From: DAOPKN01 sp035391225
GTDB taxonomy: Bacteria; Thermotogota; Thermotogae; MWEM01
Length of the DNA: 5,791 nucleotides
Assembly (NCBI GenBank): GCA_035391225.1
Contig: DAOPKN010000106.1
Coordinates: 1-5,791, forward strand
Direction: 5' to 3'
Positions within the stretch are counted from its first letter, which is position 1. Each line of letters opens with the position of its first letter. Below the pieces are notes generated by a model that saw only the letters and a program-made list of their open reading frames with translations, searched no databases and had not been told where the DNA came from. Below are positions 1 to 5,791 of this stretch, in pieces. The translations under genes were made by a program, and so were the position numbers.

Positions 1-2684
1 TCGCCGTGCTGGTTTTGCCACAGCGGGGGTTGGATGCCGGATGGTATGGCTTCGAAGCCCCAGTGGAACAGGGGGTTTCCGTGGTCGTCGAGCTTGAGTA
101 GCCAGCTGGAGAAGGGGCGGGGCAGACCGGTGAGGTCGCCGTCGGTGGAGGCGCTATCGGCCAGTAGCACGATGCCTCCGTCAATGGTGGGAAAAGCCGC
201 GCGCAGCGATTCCGCGTGGAAGCCGCCGTAGCATCTTTGCCACGCCACGTCTCCGGAGGAGTAGCTTTTCACCAGCCAGGCGTCGCCCGAGCCGTGGTTG
301 CCCGAAACGTCGCCGTCGTTGGAGAAGGTGGTGGCGGCAATGAAAAGTTCGCCAGCAGGCGTTTGGAATACCGTTTGCGGTGTGTCATTGCCCGAGCCAC
401 CCAGCGTTTTTTGCCACAGCTGTGCCCCGCTTGGGTCCCAGGCTTTGAGTTGCACGGAGGGTAGTAGGGGAGCACCGCTTGCGGCGGGTGCTTTCCAGAG
501 CAGTAGGTTTCCATTTTGCAGTTCCCTCGCATTGACCGTGGCTTGTTCCACGCTTCCGAAGTCCGCTTCCCAAAGGGTTTGGCCCGCGTTGTCGCATTTG
601 CGCACGCGCACCCAGTCTGCGTGCTGTTCTACCAGCAAAATGCCATCGGAAAGGGGAAGCACGGCATGTAGCATTCCGGTGGTTCCGTCCCATTCCACCT
701 GGCCCTGCGCGTCCAGCTTGACCATCCAGCCCTGGCCTTGCTCCGGGATGTGCACAACTTCCCCGTCGGTGGAGGCGGTGTTTGCGAACAGCACTGCCCC
801 GCCATCGGACGTGGCAACCAGCGAGTGGAACACGTCGGTGGCACTGCCTCCCAACGAGCGGAGCCATTCTACGGCGCCCTGTTCGCTCAACTGGGCAATC
901 CAGATATCGCTGCTTCCGGGGAATCCTTCGAAGTCCGAATCGGTGGAGGAGGTGGTGCCGGCAGCCAGGTATTTCGCGTCGCCCCAAGGGAGCAGCGCGT
1001 CCACGCTTTCGTATCCCGACCCCCCCAGGTTGGTCTGCCAGGCAATGTCGCCCTGGGCATCCAGCTGCACCAACCACGCGTCGCGTAGCCCGTGGTATTC
1101 GGTGAAGTCGCCGTTGAACGATTCGGTGTCCGCGGCAAAAAGGAGGCCACCGTCGGGGGTGGGTAGCGCGCACTTGAGGATCTCGTCTTCCGTTCCCCCC
1201 CAGAGCTTTTGCCACAGCACGTTTCCATTGGCGTCGCATTTCACGATGCCCAGGTCTTGCTTGCCGTGGAAGTCCGTGAAGCCTCCGGTGCCCCCGAAAA
1301 CCACACCCGTCAGGAAGCTTGTCCCCTGCAAGCCGGGATGTACCGATAGTCCCTCTTCCCCAAAGGCATCGGAGAAGTCGTGCAGCGTTTGCGCACGGCC
1401 AACGGGGATGTCGGTGGAAAAGCGGGCCTGGAGGTTGCGTTCTGCGCCCACTTGCAGCGAGAAATGCGTTTCTTCCGCGAGCAAGGTGTCGTTTTCGTAC
1501 CAGCCGGTGAAGAAAGCCCCCTGGGTGGCTGTGGCTTCCAGGCTGATGCTTTCGTGCACCGGGAAGCGTTCGGTGCCACCGCTTCCCCACTCCTGGCCCG
1601 CAAAGCGCACGAAGCCCAGGGTGTTGGGCACGGTTTGTAGGCTTACCAGGAAGGTTTCCAGCTCTTGGAGCAACGCGTTGCGGATTTGCTCGGGGTCGGA
1701 GGTGGTGGTGTCGGGGATGGACAGTTCCATGATGTCCGGGTCGAAGCGGTTTTGGGTGAAGCGGAAGCGGTTTTCCCCCATGCGCAGCTGCCAGGCGAAC
1801 CAGGCGTTTTGCGGTTCGGGCAGGCTCGAGAGGCGGAAGGCAACCGACCATACGCCCAGCGTTTCCCGGTTGTCCAGGATGTTGTAGGCGTTGCCTTGCT
1901 CGGTGAGGTTGCCTTGTGGCCCCAGGTCTTTGAGGCGGCGGTAGAGCATGGGGTTGGGGTCTACCACGATTTGTCCCTCTTGAATGGAAACCTGGTTGGG
2001 GTACACTTGTTGTAGGATCGCCTCATGGTTGGGCACGCCCTTGAGGAAGGTGAAGGCCCCGTCGATGGAGGAATCGGGAGCGGCATTGCGCGCGGAGAGG
2101 AAGTCTTGCGCGGTGTAGGTGAAACTTTCGCTGCTCTTGACGTACATCGGCTGGATGAGCACGCCCATCTGGTCGAACACGAATTGCCCGGCGTTGCGCA
2201 TGGAGATGAAGGCGGTGCTTTCTACCTCGAACAGGTCGGTTCCGTTCTCCGGGGGAGATTTTTGCAGGATCACGCTTTGCAACGTGATGCCTTCCCGGTT
2301 GGGCCATCGTGCCTGGCTGCTGGGAATGCGTACCAGCGCTTGTTGAATCTGTTCGATGTCCGTGTCCAATGGCAGGTTGACCTCGAGGATCTGCGCATCC
2401 AGCGGGTTGGGCCGGAACGTCCAGTCCTTGCCTTCCAGGCGCAACCCGTACAGCGACGCTTCCCCCAGCTTGGCAACCAGCACGGTGCGTTTCACCGAAA
2501 GCGAGCGCACGTCGAGGAAGGAGAAATCCAGGACCTGGTAGGCCACGTCTGCCTCGCGCAGGTCGCCTTGCTTTCCCAGGTCTTTCACGTGGATCTTCGG
2601 GGTGGGTGTTGGCTTGGGAAAGCACCCCGAAAGAACCACCAGCATGATGCTTGCACAAACAGCAATCCATAGTATCTTTTTCAT
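1..2684 (-). CDS. Beta-propeller-type surface lipoprotein, paralogue A (3' end beyond window)
   Basis: The frame is open from ATG at 2684 to the window edge (894 full codons, no stop or frameshift in my codon-by-codon translation). Residues 1-21 are a lipoprotein signal peptide: K2-K3, a hydrophobic core, then L18-S19-G20-C21. A Pro/Thr linker follows (25-29). Residues 31-105 and 249-324 are two diverged copies of one module (K-D-L-G-x-Q-G-[DN]-L start, N-x-[LF]-D-x-x-I end). Between them, 158-245 is a block nearly invariant in the neighbouring paralogue. Residues about 376-424 carry F-T-G-W-Y-E-N-D, typical of InlB-B/Flg_new_2-like repeats. From about 428 onward come eight repeats plus part of a ninth, for example WLVQLDAQGDIAW and LGGSGND, with GDVSGNHG at 791-798. 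Such repeats are known in large secreted bacterial proteins and predict a beta-propeller. The start is supported by a G6 ribosome binding site and alignment with paralogue B. The ligand is unknown; I saw no enzyme motif. By alignment about 35 codons are missing. Confidence 0.9.
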   Translation of the reverse strand, partial: MKKILWIAVCASIMLVVLSGCFPKPTPTPKIHVKDLGKQGDLREADVAYQVLDFSFLDVRSLSVKRTVLVAKLGEASLYGLRLEGKDWTFRPNPLDAQILEVNLPLDTDIEQIQQALVRIPSSQARWPNREGITLQSVILQKSPPENGTDLFEVESTAFISMRNAGQFVFDQMGVLIQPMYVKSSESFTYTAQDFLSARNAAPDSSIDGAFTFLKGVPNHEAILQQVYPNQVSIQEGQIVVDPNPMLYRRLKDLGPQGNLTEQGNAYNILDNRETLGVWSVAFRLSSLPEPQNAWFAWQLRMGENRFRFTQNRFDPDIMELSIPDTTTSDPEQIRNALLQELETFLVSLQTVPNTLGFVRFAGQEWGSGGTERFPVHESISLEATATQGAFFTGWYENDTLLAEETHFSLQVGAERNLQARFSTDIPVGRAQTLHDFSDAFGEEGLSVHPGLQGTSFLTGVVFGGTGGFTDFHGKQDLGIVKCDANGNVLWQKLWGGTEDEILKCALPTPDGGLLFAADTESFNGDFTEYHGLRDAWLVQLDAQGDIAWQTNLGGSGYESVDALLPWGDAKYLAAGTTSSTDSDFEGFPGSSDIWIAQLSEQGAVEWLRSLGGSATDVFHSLVATSDGGAVLFANTASTDGEVVHIPEQGQGWMVKLDAQGQVEWDGTTGMLHAVLPLSDGILLVEQHADWVRVRKCDNAGQTLWEADFGSVEQATVNARELQNGNLLLWKAPAASGAPLLPSVQLKAWDPSGAQLWQKTLGGSGNDTPQTVFQTPAGELFIAATTFSNDGDVSGNHGSGDAWLVKSYSSGDVAWQRCYGGFHAESLRAAFPTIDGGIVLLADSASTDGDLTGLPRPFSSWLLKLDDHGNPLFHWGFEAIPSGIQPPLWQNQHG
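1713..1940 (-). repeat. N-terminal module copy 2 in paralogue A (residues 249-324)
   Basis: This is the diverged second copy. It opens with L-K-D-L-G-P-Q-G-N-L, continues with Y-N-I-L-D, then the stretch DNRETLGVWSVAFR that is identical in paralogue B, and ends with N-R-F-D-P-D-I and I-P. Landmark spacing matches copy 1 within one or two residues, which points to an old internal duplication. Confidence 0.75.
2370..2594 (-). repeat. N-terminal module copy 1 in paralogue A (residues 31-105)
   Basis: This is a protein-level repeat. It opens with V-K-D-L-G-K-Q-G-D-L, has Y-Q-V-L-D and S-V-K-R in the middle, and ends with N-P-L-D-A-Q-I and L-P. The same order of landmarks recurs about 218 residues later in the same protein and twice in paralogue B. 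I do not recognise it as a named domain. Confidence 0.75.
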
Positions 2685-2693
2685 GTTGTTGAA

Positions 2694-2699
2694 CCCCCC
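2694..2699 (-). promoter_or_regulatory. Ribosome binding site of paralogue A
   Basis: On the minus strand GTGGGGGGTT lies with its G6 run nine bases before the ATG. GGGGGT can pair with the anti-Shine-Dalgarno sequence through a G-U wobble at the A position of GGAGGT. The same ten bases at the same spacing precede paralogue B, which fixes this start. Confidence 0.7.
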
Positions 2700-2734
2700 A
2701 CATTGTTGTTTCGTTTTGCTTCACATACGATAGG

Positions 2735-2761
2735 AAAAAAAGGTCCCATTAGCGATGGGAC
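2735..2761 (-). terminator. Rho-independent terminator overlapping the stop codon of paralogue B
   Basis: Read on the minus strand, a perfect 7-bp stem GTCCCAT/ATGGGAC closes a 5-base loop CGCTA and is followed by one C and seven T. The stem begins within the last codons of gene B, and the TAA stop falls in the loop and the first base of the 3' arm. It lies 50 bases before the start of gene A, so it would end or reduce transcription from B into A. Confidence 0.8.
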
Positions 2762-5508
2762 AACGCGAAGATCCAGATATCCCTTTGGCCGTGGTTTTCC
2801 GAGAGTATGCCGTAGTTGTCGGAGGTGCTTGCCACGAAAAGCAGGTTCCCACTTTGTGGGTGCGTGAAGGGGAACACGGGTTGTTGGTTTTCCCAGGCGC
2901 TGGGGAAGTGGTGTTCCCACTGCGTTTGCCCCGCGGCGTCCAGCTTGACGATCCAGCCAAACTGTTGGGTCGGGAATTCGGGGTTTTCGCCGGATTGGGC
3001 ATTGCCCGCGAGGAGGAAGCCCCCTTCCGGTGGGCGGTAGGCGAAACGCAGCCCCGTACCGTCGGGAACGTGCACCTGCGCATCCAGGTCAAGGTCGCCG
3101 TTGTCATCCCATGCCTGGATGTGGTAGGCGGTGGATTGCACCGATTGGAGCGAGACGATGGTGCGCTCGTCCCAGAGCACAACCTCTTGGTCCCAGGTGC
3201 GTTCCCATGCGATGTTGCCGGAGTACTCCAGGCGGGAAACGGAGATTTGGGCGCCGGAGGCTGCGGGGCGTGTGGCTACCAGGAGTGCGGTGGCGCCGTT
3301 GGTTACCTGGAACCACCCGTCGGCACAGGGGAAGGAACGCTGCCAGGTGGTGTTTCCCCACATGGAGTGGGATTGCACTTCCAGCGTGGTGTCGCTGCAG
3401 GCCAGCAGCAACAGCTGGGTGTCGTCCGGGGAGGGCAGCAGGCGGATGGCACCTTGCCCCTGTTTTCCTTCCAGCGGTGTCTTCCAGCTTTCGTTCCCCC
3501 ACTCGTCCAGTTTCACCAGGCAGGAGGTAGCCTCGGCCAATTGCACAAAGGCTATGCCCCCGTCTTGCATCTCGAGCAACGGGTTTGCGGTTGCGCCCGC
3601 TGCTTCCCTTTGCACGGGAGCAGCCCGCGGCGGCAAGAGCGCGCTTTCTTCCACGATGTGCTTCCACGCCACGTTTCCATCCTCCGCCAGCTTGATCACG
3701 TAGGAAACGCGCTGGTACAGGTTTTGTTCGGGGCCTGGGTTGGCGGAAACGGTCACCAGCCAGATCCCGATGCCGCCGTCGGAAAGAACCACGGGCAGGC
3801 TACCGTTGCCATCCGGGTACTGCAGGAACGCTTTTTGCCATTCCACTGCGCCATCGGGGCGTAGCTTCACGATCCAGAGGAAATCCAGCGCCGAAAGGAT
3901 GTCCTCGTCCCATCCGGCGGGGATTTCTCCCAGCGCGGAGGTAGAACGCGCGACCACGTAGTACCCGCCGTCGGGGGCTTGTTGGAAAGCTTGCCATTCC
4001 TCGGAAGCGCTCCCGCCCAGCGAGGTTTCCCAGAGCAGGTTGCCTTGGGCGTCCAGTTCCAGCACCCAGAGGTCCTGTTCCCCGTGGGCAACGGAGACGT
4101 CGCCATCACCGGAAAAGGTGGTTGCGGCGACCACGATGTTGCCATCGGCTTTTTGCAGTGCCGTGAACACCTGTTCTTGCTGGAACCCCCCCAGGCAGTG
4201 GGACCATTCCAGCGTCGCGCCGGGTACACCGGGTTGGATCCGGGCGGTGAGCGTTGCGGCAGCGGTTGGGGTGAAAGATAGCTGTGTGCTGGTTCCCAGA
4301 AGCGTGTCCCCCTCGTACCACCCCAGGAAGCGATCCCAGGAAAGCAGCGAGGCCTCCAGCGTGAGGGTGTCTCCCGCGAACACATCGGTTTGCAGGGGAT
4401 TTCCCCAGGGAGAATCGTCCAGGCGCAGCTCTCCCCTGCCGGCGGGTGCGGAGGTGACGGTGAGATGCACGCGGGAGGGAACCTGGAAAAAGGCACGCCG
4501 CAGGGTATCACGGTTTTGGGCCAGCGCTCCGGGCACCTCGGTTTGCTGGATGTCCGGGTCGAAGGGGTTGGGCTGGAAGGCAAAGTGTTGGCCGTCGAGT
4601 TGCAATTCCCACTTTCCCCCGGCTTTCTCGGGCTCCGGAAGGCGCGATACGCGGAACGCCACCGACCACACCCCGAGGGTTTCGCGGTTGTCGAGGATGT
4701 TGTACACGTTTGGCTCTTCGCTGAGGTTCCCCTCGGCTCCCAGGTTCTTGAGCAACCGGTAGCGTTCCGGGTTGGGGTCCACCACGATCTGGTCGTCCAC
4801 CACTTGCACCTGGTTGGGCCAAATCTGCTGCAACAACTGCGCGTGGTTGGGCATGTTCTGCAGGAACACGAACGCCCCGTTGATGGAAGAATCCGTGGCG
4901 GCGTTGCGGGCGGAGAGGAAATCGGCGGTGGTGTAGAAATTCCCCTCACTGCTTTTCACGAAATCGGGCTGCAGGAAGTTGCCCTGCTCGTCGAACACGA
5001 ACAGCCCTGCGTTGCGCATGGAGATGAAGGGGTCGGTGGGGATCTCGTAGAGGTGCGAGGCGAACTGCTCTTCCTCCTTGAGAACCACCACGCTTTGCAG
5101 CCAAATGCCATCCCCTTCGCGGCCTGGCCAGCGCGAAGCGGGCGCTTCCCCGCGCACCGTTGCCTGCAGCAGTTGCTCCATGCCCAGCTCCAGTGGCAGG
5201 TTCACCTCGAAGATCTGCGCGTTCAGAGGGTTGGCGTGCAACGTCCAGTCCCTGTCATCGACACGCAGCGTGAAGCGGGTGGACGCCCCCAGCTTTTCCA
5301 CGAGAACGGAGCGCTTCACCGAAAACGAGCGAACGTCCAAAAAGGAGAAATCGAGTACCTGGTAGGCCACGTCGGGTTGGCGGAGGTCGCCTTGTGGCCC
5401 GAGGTTTTTCACGAGGACCTTCGGGGTAGGCGTTGGTACCTTGAAACACCCCGAAAGCAACAAAAGAAGCAGGCTAACACAAACAGCAATCCCAAGAAAC
5501 TTTTTCAT
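2749..5508 (-). CDS. Beta-propeller-type surface lipoprotein, paralogue B (complete, 919 aa)
   Basis: The gene is complete, from ATG at 5508 to TAA at 2751-2749. Residues 1-21 form a lipoprotein signal peptide (K2-K3, poly-Leu core, L18-S19-G20-C21). Phe at +2 is not the inner-membrane retention Asp of the E. coli Lol rule, so outer-membrane anchoring is plausible in a diderm. The module at 31-105 recurs at 251-326; both copies begin with K-N-L-G and end with N-P-[LF]-x-x-x-I. Residues 160-247 are the conserved block (FISMRNAG, FLSARNAA, IVVDPNP). F394-L-G-W-Y-E-G marks an InlB-B/Flg_new_2-like segment. Residues about 430-919 hold about nine repeats with W-x-x-x-L-D-x-x-G strands, for example WVLELDAQGNLLW (481-493) and WIVKLDAAGQTQW (852-864). 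Units 5-7 are short (about 40-46 residues). The protein ends in IWIFALSHR, which could be a closing blade strand. It looks like a binding or scaffold protein; no catalytic residues were recognised and the ligand is unknown. It is probably transcribed from the promoter at 5737-5765. Confidence 0.92.
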   Translation of the reverse strand: MKKFLGIAVCVSLLLLLLSGCFKVPTPTPKVLVKNLGPQGDLRQPDVAYQVLDFSFLDVRSFSVKRSVLVEKLGASTRFTLRVDDRDWTLHANPLNAQIFEVNLPLELGMEQLLQATVRGEAPASRWPGREGDGIWLQSVVVLKEEEQFASHLYEIPTDPFISMRNAGLFVFDEQGNFLQPDFVKSSEGNFYTTADFLSARNAATDSSINGAFVFLQNMPNHAQLLQQIWPNQVQVVDDQIVVDPNPERYRLLKNLGAEGNLSEEPNVYNILDNRETLGVWSVAFRVSRLPEPEKAGGKWELQLDGQHFAFQPNPFDPDIQQTEVPGALAQNRDTLRRAFFQVPSRVHLTVTSAPAGRGELRLDDSPWGNPLQTDVFAGDTLTLEASLLSWDRFLGWYEGDTLLGTSTQLSFTPTAAATLTARIQPGVPGATLEWSHCLGGFQQEQVFTALQKADGNIVVAATTFSGDGDVSVAHGEQDLWVLELDAQGNLLWETSLGGSASEEWQAFQQAPDGGYYVVARSTSALGEIPAGWDEDILSALDFLWIVKLRPDGAVEWQKAFLQYPDGNGSLPVVLSDGGIGIWLVTVSANPGPEQNLYQRVSYVIKLAEDGNVAWKHIVEESALLPPRAAPVQREAAGATANPLLEMQDGGIAFVQLAEATSCLVKLDEWGNESWKTPLEGKQGQGAIRLLPSPDDTQLLLLACSDTTLEVQSHSMWGNTTWQRSFPCADGWFQVTNGATALLVATRPAASGAQISVSRLEYSGNIAWERTWDQEVVLWDERTIVSLQSVQSTAYHIQAWDDNGDLDLDAQVHVPDGTGLRFAYRPPEGGFLLAGNAQSGENPEFPTQQFGWIVKLDAAGQTQWEHHFPSAWENQQPVFPFTHPQSGNLLFVASTSDNYGILSENHGQRDIWIFALSHR
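4531..4758 (-). repeat. N-terminal module copy 2 in paralogue B (residues 251-326)
   Basis: It opens with L-K-N-L-G-A-E-G-N-L, continues with Y-N-I-L-D and W-S-V-A-F-R, and ends with N-P-F-D-P-D-I and V-P. It lies about 220 residues after copy 1. It resembles copy 2 of paralogue A more than it resembles copy 1 of its own protein, so the internal duplication predates the gene duplication. Confidence 0.75.
5194..5418 (-). repeat. N-terminal module copy 1 in paralogue B (residues 31-105)
   Basis: It opens with V-K-N-L-G-P-Q-G-D-L and shares the 16-residue stretch DVAYQVLDFSFLDVRS with copy 1 of paralogue A. It ends with N-P-L-N-A-Q-I and L-P. By hand, about 10 of the first 23 residues match copy 2 of the same protein without gaps. 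Confidence 0.75.
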
Positions 5509-5517
5509 CTCTGTAAA

Positions 5518-5523
5518 CCCCCC
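5518..5523 (-). promoter_or_regulatory. Ribosome binding site of paralogue B
   Basis: On the minus strand GTGGGGGGTT has its G6 run nine bases before the ATG at 5508, as for paralogue A. This conserved leader supports the start, which also places the signal peptide directly at the N-terminus. Confidence 0.7.
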
Positions 5524-5564
5524 ACTTTTCCAGAATCCCTATTGGAAAGACTCCCTTCCCCGCG

Positions 5565-5589
5565 AAAAAATGGGACACCAAAGACCCCA
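5565..5589 (-). terminator. Weak candidate attenuator in the leader of paralogue B
   Basis: The minus strand reads TGGGGT, 7 bases, GTCCCA, then six T. The stem is 6 bp including two G-U pairs, so it is weak. Its place in the long leader between the promoter and gene B would suit attenuation, but nothing else in the sequence confirms it. Confidence 0.25.
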
Positions 5590-5700
5590 GGGCGGGATGG
5601 AAGTTCCGTATTCGAAAAATGGAATAAGGGAAACCCAAAGCATCACATCACATAGAAAACGGGAAACCCCGAAACGATAATAAAAGTAGCGGTGTCGAAA

Positions 5701-5727
5701 GTGGAACCTTCCACTGACCAGGTGGAA
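5701..5727 (-). repeat. Triple alternating repeat TTCCAC / GTGGAA / TTCCAC at the start of the B leader
   Basis: On the minus strand TTCCAC, 7 bases, GTGGAA, 2 bases, TTCCAC. The first pair can form a 6-bp stem with a 7-base loop. The third element repeats the first and could pair with the middle one only in a different fold or in trans. It begins about three bases after the predicted transcription start, so it could be an operator or a 5' stem-loop of the mRNA. Confidence 0.5.
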
Positions 5728-5736
5728 TCAAAAAAT

Positions 5737-5765
5737 AGTATAGCACAACCGCATGGCAAAATCAA
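5737..5765 (-). promoter_or_regulatory. Sigma70-type promoter for paralogue B
   Basis: On the minus strand, -35 TTGATT (5765-5760) is followed after exactly 17 bases by -10 TATACT (5742-5737), with TG one base upstream of the -10 (extended -10). Both boxes are close to consensus. Transcription would start near 5730, giving a leader of about 220 bases before gene B. It is the only strong promoter I see in the window. Confidence 0.7.
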
Positions 5766-5771
5766 TGCCAA
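5755..5771 (-). promoter_or_regulatory. Possible sigma54-like (-24/-12) element or operator overlapping the -35 box
   Basis: The minus strand reads TTGGCATTGATTTTGCC. It has GG and GC separated by exactly 10 bases and matches TGGCA and TTGC of the sigma54 consensus, but it lacks the CG after TGGCA and the A/T after TTGC. The same bases form an inverted repeat TGGCA-N7-TGCCA (5770-5754) that could instead bind a dimeric repressor. Either reading is tentative. Confidence 0.3.
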
Positions 5772-5773
5772 GA

Positions 5774-5790
5774 AAACCACCCCCTGGTTT
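5774..5790 (-). terminator. Possible terminator hairpin of the gene upstream, at the window edge
   Basis: A perfect 6-bp inverted repeat AAACCA/TGGTTT with a G5 loop is followed on the minus strand by a broken T tract (TTTTCTT). It lies directly before the promoter of gene B, where the terminator of a preceding gene would be expected. The stem is AT-rich and the window ends one base beyond it. Confidence 0.3.
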
Positions 5791-5791
5791 G

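Noticed and set aside
1413..1559. InlB-B-like segment as a sign of a Gram-positive internalin
   Set aside because: F-x-G-W-Y motifs occur in many secreted bacterial proteins. There is no leucine-rich repeat, no LPxTG anchor in gene B, and both proteins carry lipoprotein signals instead.
298..1887. Long open frame on the plus strand (529 codons) opposite gene A
   Set aside because: It is antisense to a frame with lipoprotein signal, repeats and a paralogue. Its translation is Ser/Pro/Cys-rich without domain signs, as expected opposite GC-rich codons that rarely use TTA, CTA or TCA.
2023..2724. Minus-strand open frame of 233 codons starting just upstream of gene A
   Set aside because: It is in a different frame from the one that matches paralogue B residue by residue. 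It has no signal peptide or family likeness, and its start lacks the G6 ribosome binding site.
2685..2734. Possible promoter for gene A (TATCGT as -10)
   Set aside because: No -35-like hexamer lies 16-18 bases upstream, and that region is occupied by the terminator stem and T tract.
2755..3864. Open frame on the plus strand (369 codons) opposite the 3' part of gene B
   Set aside because: Antisense to the propeller repeats. Its composition mirrors those codons and there is no independent support.
4390..5655. Long open frame on the plus strand (421 codons) opposite gene B
   Set aside because: It is a shadow of gene B: no ribosome binding site, no recognisable domain, and it runs on into the non-coding leader.
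5641..5655. ATG-TGA start-stop sequences in the B leader, a possible minimal upstream ORF
   Set aside because: Minus strand ATGTGATGTGATG gives only immediate stops and has no clear ribosome binding site. Chance is the simpler explanation.

Overview
The window holds two large genes, both on the minus strand. They encode a tandem pair of paralogous, secreted lipoproteins of about 900 residues. Each has a type II (lipoprotein) signal peptide ending in LSGC, with the acylated Cys at residue 21. I cannot place the organism firmly. The coding sequence is rich in G and C (roughly 60% by eye), the intergenic DNA is more AT-rich, and the promoter, ribosome binding sites and Rho-independent terminator are bacterial. 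The lipobox proteins would suit a diderm bacterium.

Layout in transcription order (right to left). Bases 5509-5791 are non-coding. They hold a possible upstream terminator hairpin at the window edge, a good sigma70-type promoter (-35 TTGATT, 17 bp, -10 TATACT) overlapped by a sigma54-like GG-N10-GC element, and a leader of about 220 nt with inverted repeats. Gene B (5508-2749) is complete, with 919 codons. A strong hairpin plus T7 tract overlaps its stop codon. After a 64-bp gap comes gene A (2684 to the window edge). It has 894 full codons in the window and is open at its 3' end; comparison with B predicts roughly 35 further codons.

Both proteins have the same architecture. It is signal peptide, a short Pro/Thr linker, a roughly 75-residue module, a strongly conserved 88-residue block, a second diverged copy of the module, a segment with the F-x-G-W-Y motif of InlB-B/Flg_new_2-like repeats, and finally eight or nine beta-propeller-like repeats of about 40-63 residues (W-x-x-K-L-D-x-x-G-x-x-x-W-x-x-x-L-G-G-S type). 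The N-terminal halves are highly conserved between the paralogues and the propeller halves are much less so. No catalytic motif was seen. The likely role is surface or periplasmic binding or scaffolding, but the ligand is unknown.

The most notable points are the duplicated, unrecognised N-terminal module and its conserved central block, the contrast in conservation between the two halves, and the terminator between the two genes. No separate promoter could be seen for gene A. No RNA genes, mobile elements or CRISPR arrays were found.
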